Assembly: GCF_015910445.1 (NCBI RefSeq)
Contig: NZ_CP048882.1
Location: 1,922,001-1,986,000 of the forward strand
Direction of reading: 5' to 3'
Origin: Streptomyces bathyalis
GTDB lineage: Bacteria; Actinomycetota; Actinomycetes; Streptomycetales; Streptomycetaceae
Length of the DNA: 64,000 nucleotides
The position numbers were made by a program, and so were the translations under genes. Under the pieces are notes generated by a model, which was not told where the DNA came from, did not search any database, and worked only from the letters and a program-made list of their open reading frames with translations. Shown here one piece after another: positions 18,382 through 28,962 of this stretch. The stretch's first letter is position 1, and the number at the start of each line of letters is the position of its first letter.

Positions 18382-19005
18382 TCAGACGTCGGTCTCCCCC
18401 GGCCGGCCCGTGCCGCGGAGCTCCGGCGGAAGGTGGCTCATGTCGTTGAAGAGCAGGAGCGAGGCGGGACGTCCGGGCGCGTACCGGATGGCGGTCAGGG
18501 CCGCGTTGGCGTGGTTGAGGCCCATCCAGCGCCACTTCGGTGCGTCGAGAGCGTCCCGAACGAGCCAGCCGATGAGGAAGGTGTGGGTGACGACCAGCTC
18601 GTGGCGGGGTTCGTCGCCCTCGGCCGGGCCGGCGAATTCCGCGAGCGCCTGCCCTGCCCGCTCGGGGCCGCGTTCGCACTCCTCCACCGGGATCTGCTCC
18701 AGCCGTCCGAGCAGGAAGTCGGCTGATTCCGGGGGGAGTTCGTCGCGCTCCGGCACGTACGGGACGTAGTCCCCGGCCGCCTCCGACAACTGCATGGGCA
18801 CGCCGTCGAGCTCGTCGCGGATCAGCCCCGCCGTCTGCGCGGCTCGCGCGAGCGGTCCATGACGGATCACGGCGAGCGGACTTCGCCGGAGCCGCTCACC
18901 GAGCAGTACGGCCTGACGACGCCCCCTTTCCGTCAGCGCGCGCTCATCCTGCGAAGCCTCGCCATGACGCACCAGGTAGAGGTGCCGGACAGCGGATCGG
19001 GCCAT
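18382..19005 (-). CDS. Histidine phosphatase-family protein
   Basis: A 207-aa branch-1 histidine phosphatase. The phosphorylated His is in YLVRHGEASQDE at the N terminus (LVRHGE, the RHG motif), the second Arg is in VIRHGPLARAAQTA, and the second catalytic His is in LVVTHTFLIGWLVRDAL. Start ATG 19005 has CAGGAGGAC at good spacing; the much longer open frame upstream is a shadow of ilvC. The substrate is unknown; the family covers phosphoglycerate mutases, cobalamin-phosphate phosphatases and general phosphatases. It lies downstream of ilvC but is insulated by a 15-bp terminator stem. Confidence 0.88.
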   Translation of the reverse strand: MARSAVRHLYLVRHGEASQDERALTERGRRQAVLLGERLRRSPLAVIRHGPLARAAQTAGLIRDELDGVPMQLSEAAGDYVPYVPERDELPPESADFLLGRLEQIPVEECERGPERAGQALAEFAGPAEGDEPRHELVVTHTFLIGWLVRDALDAPKWRWMGLNHANAALTAIRYAPGRPASLLLFNDMSHLPPELRGTGRPGETDV

Positions 19006-19044
19006 CTGTGTGCAGTCCTCCTGTGAGCGTCCAGGCACATGCGT

Positions 19045-19084
19045 CCGGCCCGTACCCCCACCGGACGGCGGGGGTACGGGCCGG
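19045..19084 (-). terminator. ilvBNC operon terminator
   Basis: A perfect 15-bp stem, ccggcccgtaccccc / gggggtacgggccgg, with a 10-nt loop. It begins 43 bp after the ilvC stop codon. Confidence 0.9.
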
Positions 19085-19127
19085 TCAGGCGCACGGCCGC
19101 GCAGGCTTGCCGGCCGGCGCGGCGTGC

Positions 19128-20812
<1,685 letters not shown>

Positions 20813-20860
20813 CTGTCTTTCCTTCTTCTCAAGCTTCCTTGAGTCCTTGGGCTTCCCTGC

Positions 20861-22729
20861 TCACTCTTCGCTGTCGCCGAAGTCGGGGCGGACGCCGCGC
20901 GCCGCCATGACCTCGTCGTTCGAGGTGCCCGCGGCCACCATCGGCCAGACCATCGCGTCCTCGTGGACGATGAAGTCGACGACGACGGGACGGTCGTTGA
21001 CCGCGTTGGCCTTCTCGATCACCGAGTCCAGCTCGTCCGGGTCCTCGCAGCGGATGCCGACGCAGCCCATGGCCTCGGCCAGCTTCACGAAGTCGGGGCA
21101 GCGCGTGCCCTTGTTGGGCTGCTGCACGTCCTCATCACCGGAGCCGGTGTGCAGCTTCGTGTTCGAGTAGCGCTGGTTGTAGAAGAGCGTCTGCCACTGG
21201 CGCACCATGCCCAGCGCGCCGTTGTTGATGATCGCGACCTTGATCGGCACGCCGTTCAGCGCGGCCGTGGCCAGCTCCTGGTTCGTCATCTGGAAGCAGC
21301 CGTCGCCGTCGATCGCCCACACGGTGCTCTCAGGCCTGCCGACCTTCGCCCCCAGGGCTGCCGGCACGGCGTAGCCCATCGTGCCCAGACCGCCGGAGTT
21401 GAGCCAGGTCGCGGGCCGCTCGTAGCCGATGTAGTGGGCCGCCCACATCTGGTGCTGGCCGACGCCTGCCGCGTAGACGGTGTTGTCGGGGGCCAGTTCG
21501 CCGATGCGCTCGATGACCTGCTGCGGGGAGAGGCTGCCGTCGTCGGGGAGGTCGTACCCCAGCGGGTACGTCTCCCTCCAGCGGTCCAGCTGCTTCCACC
21601 AGTCCGCGTATCCGGACGCGGCGGGGCTGCCGGCGGGCGCCTCGCCCAGCTCGGCCTGCACCGCCACCACCAGGTCGGCGATGACCTCCCGGGCGTCGCC
21701 CACGATCGGCACGTCGGCAGCGCGGTTCTTGCCGATCTCGGCGGGGTCGATGTCGGCGTGCACGATCTTCGCCAGCGGCGCGAAGGAGTCGAGCTTGCCG
21801 GTGACCCGGTCGTCGAAGCGTGCGCCGAGCGCGACGATCAGGTCCGCCTTCTGCAGCGATGTGACGGCCGCCACGCTGCCGTGCATGCCGGGCATGCCCA
21901 GGTGCTGCGGGTGGCTGTCGGGGAAGGAGCCGAGGGCCATCAGCGTCGTCGTCACGGGGGCCTTGGTCAGTTCCGCGAGGACCTTCAGCTCCGCGGTCGC
22001 CTTGGACTTGATGACACCGCCGCCCACGTACAGCACGGGCCGGCGGGCCTCGGCGATCAGCTTCGCGGCCTCGCGGATCTGCTTCGCGTGCGGCTTGGTC
22101 ACCGGGCGGTAGCCGGGCAGGTCGCAGGTGGGCGGCCAGTTGAAGACCGTGCGGCCCTGAAGGGCGTCCTTGGCGATGTCGACCACGACCGGGCCGGGGC
22201 GGCCGGTCGAGGCGATGTGGAACGCCTCGGCGATGGTGCGCGGGATGTCGTCAGGGTCGGTGACCAGGAAGTTGTGCTTGGTGACGGGCATCGAAATGCC
22301 GCAGATGTCCGCTTCCTGGAAGGCGTCCGTCCCGATCGCACCCGAAGCGACCTGACCGGTGATGGCGACCAGCGGCACCGAGTCCATGTGCGCGTCCGCG
22401 AGGGGAGTGACCAGGTTGGTCGCACCGGGACCCGAGGTGGCCATGCAGACGCCGACCTTGCCGGTGGCCTGCGCGTAGCCGGTGGCCGCGTGCCCCGCGC
22501 CCTGCTCGTGCCGCACCAGGACGTGGCGGACGCGGGCGGAGTCCATCATCGGGTCGTACGCCGGAAGGATCGCCCCGCCCGGAATGCCGAATACGGTGTC
22601 GGCGCCGACCTCCTCGAGAGCACGAATGAGGGACTGGGCGCCCGTCATCGCGGCCGGCGCGGCCTTCTGCTGTCCGACGGTGCGGGCCCGCGGCTGGGGT
22701 TTCGGGGCCGCGGTTGACTGCTCGGTCAT
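20861..22729 (-). CDS. ilvB: Acetolactate synthase catalytic (large) subunit
   Basis: A thiamine-diphosphate enzyme that condenses two pyruvates, or pyruvate and 2-oxobutyrate, in branched-chain amino acid synthesis. 622 aa. The catalytic Glu lies in the N-terminal domain ([17 protein letters not shown] ... [12 protein letters not shown]). FAD-binding central domain. The ThDP/Mg2+ motif is [18 protein letters not shown] followed by [16 protein letters not shown] 22729 gives [15 protein letters not shown]; the first 25 residues are a variable extension. Preceded by a leader peptide and attenuator hairpin, so expression should respond to branched-chain aminoacyl-tRNA levels. Confidence 0.97.
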   Translation of the reverse strand: MTEQSTAAPKPQPRARTVGQQKAAPAAMTGAQSLIRALEEVGADTVFGIPGGAILPAYDPMMDSARVRHVLVRHEQGAGHAATGYAQATGKVGVCMATSGPGATNLVTPLADAHMDSVPLVAITGQVASGAIGTDAFQEADICGISMPVTKHNFLVTDPDDIPRTIAEAFHIASTGRPGPVVVDIAKDALQGRTVFNWPPTCDLPGYRPVTKPHAKQIREAAKLIAEARRPVLYVGGGVIKSKATAELKVLAELTKAPVTTTLMALGSFPDSHPQHLGMPGMHGSVAAVTSLQKADLIVALGARFDDRVTGKLDSFAPLAKIVHADIDPAEIGKNRAADVPIVGDAREVIADLVVAVQAELGEAPAGSPAASGYADWWKQLDRWRETYPLGYDLPDDGSLSPQQVIERIGELAPDNTVYAAGVGQHQMWAAHYIGYERPATWLNSGGLGTMGYAVPAALGAKVGRPESTVWAIDGDGCFQMTNQELATAALNGVPIKVAIINNGALGMVRQWQTLFYNQRYSNTKLHTGSGDEDVQQPNKGTRCPDFVKLAEAMGCVGIRCEDPDELDSVIEKANAVNDRPVVVDFIVHEDAMVWPMVAAGTSNDEVMAARGVRPDFGDSEE

Positions 22730-22823
22730 CGGTGATCTCTTCTCGAGAGTGAGGTTGACGCTCGTTTTGTGCGGTTGATGCTCGGAGGCGGAGCTTGCGC
22801 TCCGGGTCTGATGCAACAAAAAA

Positions 22824-22851
22824 CCCCTCGTGCCGTGAGGCAAGCGAGGGG
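22824..22851 (-). terminator. ilvB attenuator terminator
   Basis: Minus-strand stem CCCCTCG...CGAGGGG with an inner TGCC/GGCA extension, followed directly by TTTTTTGTT: a textbook rho-independent terminator. It lies between the leader peptide and ilvB. Confidence 0.93.
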
Positions 22852-22892
22852 AGCGCGCCGCTGTGGTCGCGGGTCAGAAAACGAGGACCCGG

Positions 22893-22934
22893 TCAGTCGA
22901 CGCGCTTTCCAAGTACGAGAATTCGGGTGCGCAT
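22893..22934 (-). CDS. ilvB leader peptide, 13 aa
   Basis: The ORF encodes MRTRILVLGKRVD and stops. The Ile-Leu-Val-Leu run is the regulatory signal: ribosome stalling at these codons under branched-chain amino acid starvation would favour an antiterminator over the hairpin at 22824-22851. The peptide resembles the ilvB leader I recall from other Streptomyces. A TTGACA / GAGGGT promoter places the transcription start at or within a base of the ATG, so the leader is probably leaderless. Confidence 0.92.
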   Translation of the reverse strand: MRTRILVLGKRVD

Positions 22935-22941
22935 GGCACAG

Positions 22942-22970
22942 ACCCTCCCCCGGCTCACTTTCCGTGTCAA
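22942..22970 (-). promoter_or_regulatory. ilv operon promoter
   Basis: -35 TTGACA (plus 22965-22970), 17-bp spacer, -10 GAGGGT (22942-22947), then 7 nt to the ATG of the leader peptide. The -35 hexamer contains the TGA stop codon of the upstream GGDEF gene (22967-22969). Confidence 0.75.
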
Positions 22971-25900
22971 GTGGGTGGGACGCGCGTCTCAGCATGCGGG
23001 CACGGTGCGGGGGGCCGTGTGACCGGTTCCACTTCCTCCCGCATGTCCCCCGAGACCAGCCACGGAGGCATGTTCTCGCGCCGCTCCTGCAACCGTACGG
23101 GCAGGGCTCCGGCGACCACGACGGAGCGGCCGCCGCCGCGGCCGGAGGAGGTGTGCCCGCTCCTGCTGCCCGCCGGCGCACCCGCCCCGCCCGACGGGCG
23201 CCCGCGCCCGGGAACCCCGTGCGCGGGCGTGCGGTCCTCGGGCACGGGCAGTACGCCCCGTGAGAGGGCGTGACGTAACCGGTGCTCGTCCAGCGGCCCG
23301 GCGAAGACCGCGCCCTGGCCGTGGGTGCAGCCCATCTCCCGCAACTTGGCTGCCTGTTCAGGTAGGTCCACACCCTCGGCGACCGACATCAGCCCGAGGT
23401 CGCCGGCGATGCGCAGCAGCCCCTTGGTGATCTTGCGTTGCCGCGTGGAGTCCGCGACGCCTTCGACGAGGCCGCGTTCGAGCCTCACGATGTCCACGGG
23501 CAGCCGGCGCAGCGCCGAGACCGCGAGCGGACCGCTGCCGAACCCGTCGAGCGCGACGAGCACGCCGAGCCCGTGCAGCGCGCTCAGTCTCGACTCCAGG
23601 TCGTCGAGGGGGACGCGCGCGTCGGCGCCCGTCAGCTCCAGGATGAGCGACCCCGGCGGCAGCTCCTGGCGGCCGAGCACGTCCTCGACCGTGAGGCCGC
23701 GCCGGGCCGGCTCCGTGAGACATGCCACGGGCAGCCGTACGGATACGGGCACCGGGAAGCCCGCGCCGTGCCTCGCCACCGTCTGCTTCACGGCCTCTTC
23801 CAGCAGGGTGTGGCCCGTCTCGGCCGCCGCACAGGCCGGGACCGGGTCGCCGGGCACATGGCCACCGCTCGCGTCGCCGACGCCATCGCTTCCGTCACCG
23901 CCCCCCGCACGGAGGAACTCGGCGGGCGTGAACAGAACGCCTTGGGCGGAACGCCTGCGCGGATGTGCCGTGACCGCCGTGATCCTGCCTCCCGCCAGCT
24001 CGACGACGGGCTGGTGCAGCAGCGTGAACTCGCTGCCGCGCCGCGATACCGCAACCGGGGCCGGCGTCCTGGATGCCTCATCGGCTCCCTGGTCCTCGCG
24101 CACGGCCACGGGCGTGCGGTCGGGCGTCCGGTCCGCGCCGGCGGGTGCAACGGTCTTCTGCGTGCCCGCCGCCTCGTCCTGCGTCCGCGGCGTGTAGAGC
24201 TCGACCCTCGCCTTGCCCGCCTGCTTGGCCCGGTACATCGCGAGATCCGCGTTGCGCATCAGCGTTGTGGGAGAGATCCCGGGCTGCGCGAAGGCGATGC
24301 CGATCGACGCGGCGACGCGGACCTCACGGCCCTCCACGTTGTAGGGCTCGGAGAGTGTCATCCGCAGGCGGTCGGCGATCTCGTGGATGCGCAGTTCCCG
24401 TTCGCCATCGGCATGCGTGCTGGGGTTGCCGTCGCCGAGGATGAGCACCGCGAACTCGTCGCCGCCGAGACGGGCCGCCGTGTCGCCGGCCCTCACCGAC
24501 TCCTGGAGCCTGCGGGCGGCCGCCACGAGCAGTTCGTCGCCGCCTTGGTGGCCGATGCTGTCGTTGACCGCCTTGAAGCCGTCGAGGTCGATGAAGAGCA
24601 CCGCGTGCTCGCTGTCGCCCCCGCGGCGGCCGACCAGCGCCTTGCGCACGCGCTCCGTGAACAGCGCCCGGTTGGGCAGGTCGGTGAGCGGGTCGTGGGA
24701 CGCGTTGTGCTGCAACTGCGCCTGGAGACGCACTCGTTCGGTCACGTCGCGGCTGTTGAAGATGAGGCCGCTGCGGTAGCGGTTGACCGTCGACTCGACG
24801 TTGAGCCAGTGCCCCCGGCCGTGCCGGAAGCGGCACTCGATCCGCGTCGAGGGCTCCTGCTCGGGCGGCGTCGCCAGGAAGCGGCGCAGCTCGTGCAGTA
24901 CCCGGGCGAGGTCCTCGGGGTGGATCAGCGCGGCGAGTTCGGAACCGATGAGGGCGTCGCCGTCCCGCCCGTAGACACCTGCCGCCGCGGGTGAGACGTA
25001 GCGCAGCATCCCCGTGGGCGAGGCGATCATGATGACGTCGCTGGATCCCTGGACCAGCGAGCGGAAGTGGTTCTCCTTCTGGGCCAGTTCCTGGGTGAGG
25101 CTGATGTTGTCGAGCAGCATGATGCCCTGCCGCACGACGAGGGAGAGCACGACCGTGCAGGCGGTGAAGAGCACCACACGGTCGATCTCGCGCCCCGCGA
25201 CGGCGTTGTAGAGAATCCCCAGCGTGCAGACGGCCGCCGCCAGATACGGAGTGAGCGCCGTCAGCGAGCCCGCGATCGGGCGGCTCAGGCTCTCCCCGTA
25301 CGGCGCGGTCTCCCGGTCGGCGACCGGAGCGGCCCCGGCCCCGGCAGCGGCGGCGGTGGTCTCCGGCGCGGGGCCGCGGCGGGCGGACTCCCGCTCGCCC
25401 TTGACCCACGGCGCGTACGCCAGCAGAAGCGAGCCCGCGAACCAGCCGGCGTCGAGCAACTGCCCCGACGTGTAGTGCTCGCGGAGCAGCGGGGAAGTGA
25501 ACAGCGCATCGCACAGCACGGTCAGCGCGAGGGCGCCGATGGCCGTGTTGATCGCCGAACGGTGCGCTGCGGACCGCCTGAAGTGCAGCGCCAGCACCAT
25601 GCTCACCAGCACGATGTCGAGCAGCGGGTACGCGAGGCTGAGCGCGGCACGCGCCACCGTGTCGCCCTCCCAGTACGCCGTGTGGACGAGCGCGAGCGAC
25701 CAGGAGATCGTGAGCAGCGAACCGCCGATGAGCCACGAGTCGAGGCCCAGGCAGACCCAACCGGCGCGCGTGACGGGCCTCTTGGCCAGCACGAGCAGAC
25801 CGATGATGGCGAACGGGGCGAAGAGCAGGAAGCAGAAGTCGGCGGCCGAGGGGCGCGGCACCGGCTGGTGCAGCACGACCTCGTACCACCCCCACACCGC

Positions 25901-26335
25901 GTTCCCTGCGGCCGCCATGATCGAGGAGAGGCCGAACAGCAGCCACGCGGGGCCCAGTTGGGTGCCCCGGTGGGCGCGGGCATACCGCACGCACGAGGCG
26001 GCAGCGAGCAGCCCGGCGGCGCTCAGCCCGAAGTCGCCCATGATCAGCGAGACCTGCTCGGTCCCCCAGCCGATGGCCGCACCGATCGCATAGCCGCCGC
26101 AGAGGAGGACGAGCAGGAACTGGGGCAGCACACCCACCGCTCGCGCCCGCAACGGAGGGCCGGGCTCGCGGGGCGTCGCCGCGTCACGCGGCGCTGCGGC
26201 TCCCCCTGGCCTGCCACCACCGGACAGCTCACCGCTGTGCGGTGCGAGGGCCGGGCCGGCGCTCGGGGCGAATGCCGGCGCACCGGCCGGGGTCCGCACG
26301 ATGCCCTGGCGCGTGACGGCGCCCCCGGCGGTCAT
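22967..26335 (-). CDS. cdgE: Membrane GGDEF protein with degenerate EAL domain
   Basis: About 1122 aa. The N-terminal part (residues about 50-420) has roughly eight to nine hydrophobic segments. It is followed by a PAS domain (NHFRSLVQGSSDVIMIASP, with the VYGRDGDALIG strand), then a GGDEF domain with intact AARLGGDEFAVLI, so a diguanylate cyclase is likely. The C-terminal EAL domain is eroded: the EAL triad is replaced by VTAHPRR, DDFGTG by DGFGSG, and the late EG(V/L)E by EGVD, so phosphodiesterase activity is doubtful. By position next to ilvBNC it corresponds to CdgE of Streptomyces (from memory). ATG 26335 has AAGGGGA upstream; an earlier ATG at 26491 is possible. A low-complexity insert lies at about residues 880-910. 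Confidence 0.85.
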   Translation of the reverse strand: MTAGGAVTRQGIVRTPAGAPAFAPSAGPALAPHSGELSGGGRPGGAAAPRDAATPREPGPPLRARAVGVLPQFLLVLLCGGYAIGAAIGWGTEQVSLIMGDFGLSAAGLLAAASCVRYARAHRGTQLGPAWLLFGLSSIMAAAGNAVWGWYEVVLHQPVPRPSAADFCFLLFAPFAIIGLLVLAKRPVTRAGWVCLGLDSWLIGGSLLTISWSLALVHTAYWEGDTVARAALSLAYPLLDIVLVSMVLALHFRRSAAHRSAINTAIGALALTVLCDALFTSPLLREHYTSGQLLDAGWFAGSLLLAYAPWVKGERESARRGPAPETTAAAAGAGAAPVADRETAPYGESLSRPIAGSLTALTPYLAAAVCTLGILYNAVAGREIDRVVLFTACTVVLSLVVRQGIMLLDNISLTQELAQKENHFRSLVQGSSDVIMIASPTGMLRYVSPAAAGVYGRDGDALIGSELAALIHPEDLARVLHELRRFLATPPEQEPSTRIECRFRHGRGHWLNVESTVNRYRSGLIFNSRDVTERVRLQAQLQHNASHDPLTDLPNRALFTERVRKALVGRRGGDSEHAVLFIDLDGFKAVNDSIGHQGGDELLVAAARRLQESVRAGDTAARLGGDEFAVLILGDGNPSTHADGERELRIHEIADRLRMTLSEPYNVEGREVRVAASIGIAFAQPGISPTTLMRNADLAMYRAKQAGKARVELYTPRTQDEAAGTQKTVAPAGADRTPDRTPVAVREDQGADEASRTPAPVAVSRRGSEFTLLHQPVVELAGGRITAVTAHPRRRSAQGVLFTPAEFLRAGGGDGSDGVGDASGGHVPGDPVPACAAAETGHTLLEEAVKQTVARHGAGFPVPVSVRLPVACLTEPARRGLTVEDVLGRQELPPGSLILELTGADARVPLDDLESRLSALHGLGVLVALDGFGSGPLAVSALRRLPVDIVRLERGLVEGVADSTRQRKITKGLLRIAGDLGLMSVAEGVDLPEQAAKLREMGCTHGQGAVFAGPLDEHRLRHALSRGVLPVPEDRTPAHGVPGRGRPSGGAGAPAGSRSGHTSSGRGGGRSVVVAGALPVRLQERRENMPPWLVSGDMREEVEPVTRPPAPCPHAETRVPPT

Positions 26336-26697
26336 CGGGTCCCCTTGTGGAACGGAGGCTTCTCGTACCTCCGGGCCGCGCGGACGCGGCACAGGCACGC
26401 GGGCACACCCGCCCTCCGGCCCTGCTGCGGGACCGGCCGACGGCAGCGTGTCCGTGGTGTATGACGCTTCATCCACCCGCAGTTCGTCCATTGACCGCGC
26501 ATTCGCCCGTCGCCCCCCTCGTGTCCGGGTTCGCCCCCTCTTGGACGATACACCAGAACAGTCACGGAGGGACATAGTCTCGATACAGAACGTGACGACC
26601 AGGCACGTTGTGGATACTGCGAGCGTTCGTACGCCTCCGGAGCGTATTTTCCGGGCCAGTTGGGGCGTCCTCGGGGCAACTCCCGGGCGCCCCGGGA
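26336..26697. other. Upstream region of the GGDEF gene
   Basis: 362 bp between the hydroxyacid dehydrogenase stop and the GGDEF gene start, same strand. The frame of the GGDEF gene stays open through it, but codon use is irregular and no SD precedes the possible ATG at 26491. Relatively AT-rich around 26560-26640, where a promoter is likely. No named operator recognised. Confidence 0.35.
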
Positions 26698-27687
26698 TCA
26701 TTCGGCGACGGCCACCGTGTGCTCCAGCGGCTCGCCTCGGGCCCAGCGGCCCAGCTGATCGCGCAACAGCCGCTTCGCGCGCGGCAGGAAGGCCGTCGTG
26801 GGACCGCCGACGTGTGGCGTGATGAGCACTCCCGGGGCGTGCCAGAGCGGGTGCCCGGCGGGCAGCGGCTCGGGGTCGGTGACGTCGAGCGCCGCGCGCA
26901 GCCGGCCCGACTCCACCTCCGCCAGGAGGGACTTGGTGTCCACCACTGCCCCGCGTGCGACGTTGACCAGCAGCGCGCCGTCCTTCATCCGTGAGAGGAA
27001 TTCGGCACTCGCCAGGCCCCGGGTCTCCTCCGTCAACGGCGTGCAGAGGATCACCACATCGGCGTGCGGCAGGAGGGCGGGAAGGCTGTCGAGCGCGTGC
27101 ACCGGGCCGCGCGGCGCCTCACGCGCCGTGCGCGCCACACGTGTCACCTCTCCGACCTCGAACGGGACGAGCCGCTCCTCGACGGCCGAACCGATCGCTC
27201 CGTGTCCCACGATGAGCACCGACTTGTCGGCGAGCGCGTCGTAGACCCCCGGGCTCCACTCCTCGGCGTCCTGCGCCCGTACGAACGTGGGAACCCGCCG
27301 CAGCGCCGCCAGCGTCAGCGTGAGCGCCAGCTCCGCGGTCGAGGCGTCGTGCACACCACGGGCGTTGCACAGCAGCGTCCCGGTGGGCAGGTCCGGCACG
27401 GCATCGGCGACATGGTCTATCCCCGCAGTGAGGGTCTGCACCACGCGCAGCCCCGGCATCTCCCGCAGCGGGCGCACGGCAACGGCCTGCCCCTTCATGT
27501 ACGGGACGACATAGAAGCAGCAGAGGGCCGGGTCTGCGGGGAAGTCCTCGTCGCCGTCCCAGAAGTGGTACGTGAAGCCGTCGGGGAGTCCTTCGATCTG
27601 CGCGGGCGGAATGGGCAGCCAGACGTCTGTGGCGGCTCGCGCCGCCGACGGTGTCCCCGATTCCTGCGGTGCCGGTGAGGGTGCCAT
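26698..27687 (-). CDS. D-2-hydroxyacid dehydrogenase-family protein
   Basis: A 329-aa NAD(P)-dependent D-isomer 2-hydroxyacid dehydrogenase. The Rossmann loop is VLIVGHGAIGSAVEERL, the catalytic Arg lies in NVARGAVVDTKSLL, Glu in DVTDPEPLPAGHPLW, and the His in VLITPHVGGPTTAFL. Start ATG 27687 gives MAPSPAPQESG with a variable 20-residue extension. The substrate is not apparent; the family covers glyoxylate/hydroxypyruvate and phosphoglycerate-like acids. Divergent from the aldo/keto reductase (129 bp between). Confidence 0.9.
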   Translation of the reverse strand: MAPSPAPQESGTPSAARAATDVWLPIPPAQIEGLPDGFTYHFWDGDEDFPADPALCCFYVVPYMKGQAVAVRPLREMPGLRVVQTLTAGIDHVADAVPDLPTGTLLCNARGVHDASTAELALTLTLAALRRVPTFVRAQDAEEWSPGVYDALADKSVLIVGHGAIGSAVEERLVPFEVGEVTRVARTAREAPRGPVHALDSLPALLPHADVVILCTPLTEETRGLASAEFLSRMKDGALLVNVARGAVVDTKSLLAEVESGRLRAALDVTDPEPLPAGHPLWHAPGVLITPHVGGPTTAFLPRAKRLLRDQLGRWARGEPLEHTVAVAE

Positions 27688-27816
27688 GGTCAGAGGCTAG
27701 TTGCTGACGGGCACCCGGCCGGAAGAGGTCCGGTACGGGTGACGCACGCGCCCTCGTCGGACGCCGTTGTGAGCAGGCGTTAGTTTTGGGGGCGGTCAGA
27801 GGGGAGTCGGTTCCAG

Positions 27817-28827
27817 GTGGAGCGCAGGACGATCGGTGCGGCAGCACTCGAAGTGGGTGCGATCGGCCTCGGCTGCATGCCGATGAGCTGGGCGTACTCC
27901 ACCTCCGAGCAGAACGGTGAGGAGTCCGTCCGTACGGTCCACGCCGCGCTCGACCGCGGGATGACGCTGCTGGACACGGCCGACATGTACGGGCCGTTCA
28001 CGAACGAGCTGCTGATCGGCCGCGTCCTCAAGGAGCGCCGCCACGACGCGTTCGTCTCCACCAAGTGCGGGCTGCTGGTGGGAGAGCAGCACATCGTCGC
28101 CAACGGCCGCCCCTCCTACGTGAAACGAGCCTGCGACGCGTCGCTGCGGCGGCTGCAGACGGACTTCATCGACCTCTACCAACTGCACCGCGTCGACCCG
28201 GAGGTGCCCGTCGAGGAGACCTGGGGCGCCATGTCCGAGCTGGTCGCCGCGGGCAAGGTCCGCGCGCTCGGCTTCTGCGCCGTAGGCGCACGGGCGGACC
28301 ACAGGAAGAGCAAGACCCCGGGTGCGTCCGGGATACACGCCACGACGATCCGGCAGCTGGAACGGGTGCAGGGCGTCTTCCCCGTCAGCGGCGTGCAGGC
28401 GGAGCTGGCCGTCTGGTCGCGTGAGGCGCTGGAGTCGCTGCTGCCCTGGTGCGTCTCGCACGGGGTGGGCTTCATGGCCGCGATGCCGCTCGGCAACGGC
28501 TACTTGAGCGGCACCCTCACCACCGGCGGCGGCTTCGAGGGGGACGACGTACGTGCCCGGCACCCTCGCTTCACCGCCGAGATGATGGCCGCCAACCAGC
28601 CCGTCGTGGCGGGACTGCGCCGGATCGCGGAGCGGCACGACGACGCGACGCCCGCACAGGTGGCGCTCGCGTGGCTGCTGGCGCAGGGGCGCCAGGTGAT
28701 TCCGCTGCCGGGCACGAAGAAGGAGCGCCTCCTGGCAGAGAACGGCCGGGCGGCGGAACTGGCGCTCACGCCCGCCGACATGGCCGAACTGGGCGCGCTG
28801 CCCGCCGCACGCGGCTCGTGGGAGTAG
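27817..28827 (+). CDS. Aldo/keto reductase
   Basis: A 336-aa NADPH-dependent aldo/keto reductase of the AKR13-like group. The tetrad is visible: Asp and Tyr in LLDTADMYGPFTNELLIG, Lys in VSTKCGLLVG and His in LYQLHRVDP. The cofactor-binding C terminus is QVIPLPGTKKERLLAENGRAAELAL. The GTG start at 27817 gives (M)ERRTIGAAALEVGAIGLGCM, with GGGGAG about 10 nt upstream. The physiological aldehyde or ketone is unknown. Confidence 0.9.
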   Translation: MERRTIGAAALEVGAIGLGCMPMSWAYSTSEQNGEESVRTVHAALDRGMTLLDTADMYGPFTNELLIGRVLKERRHDAFVSTKCGLLVGEQHIVANGRPSYVKRACDASLRRLQTDFIDLYQLHRVDPEVPVEETWGAMSELVAAGKVRALGFCAVGARADHRKSKTPGASGIHATTIRQLERVQGVFPVSGVQAELAVWSREALESLLPWCVSHGVGFMAAMPLGNGYLSGTLTTGGGFEGDDVRARHPRFTAEMMAANQPVVAGLRRIAERHDDATPAQVALAWLLAQGRQVIPLPGTKKERLLAENGRAAELALTPADMAELGALPAARGSWE

Positions 28828-28962
28828 CCCTCCCGGGATCCTCCTGTGCGCGTATCCGTACGGGAAGTTCCGCTGTGCCCGGCGTCGTGGTGACGGATGT
28901 GGTGTGCTGAGTCCCCCGCTCACACTGTGACCGAGGACAACCGACACCGGGAGGCGCTGACC

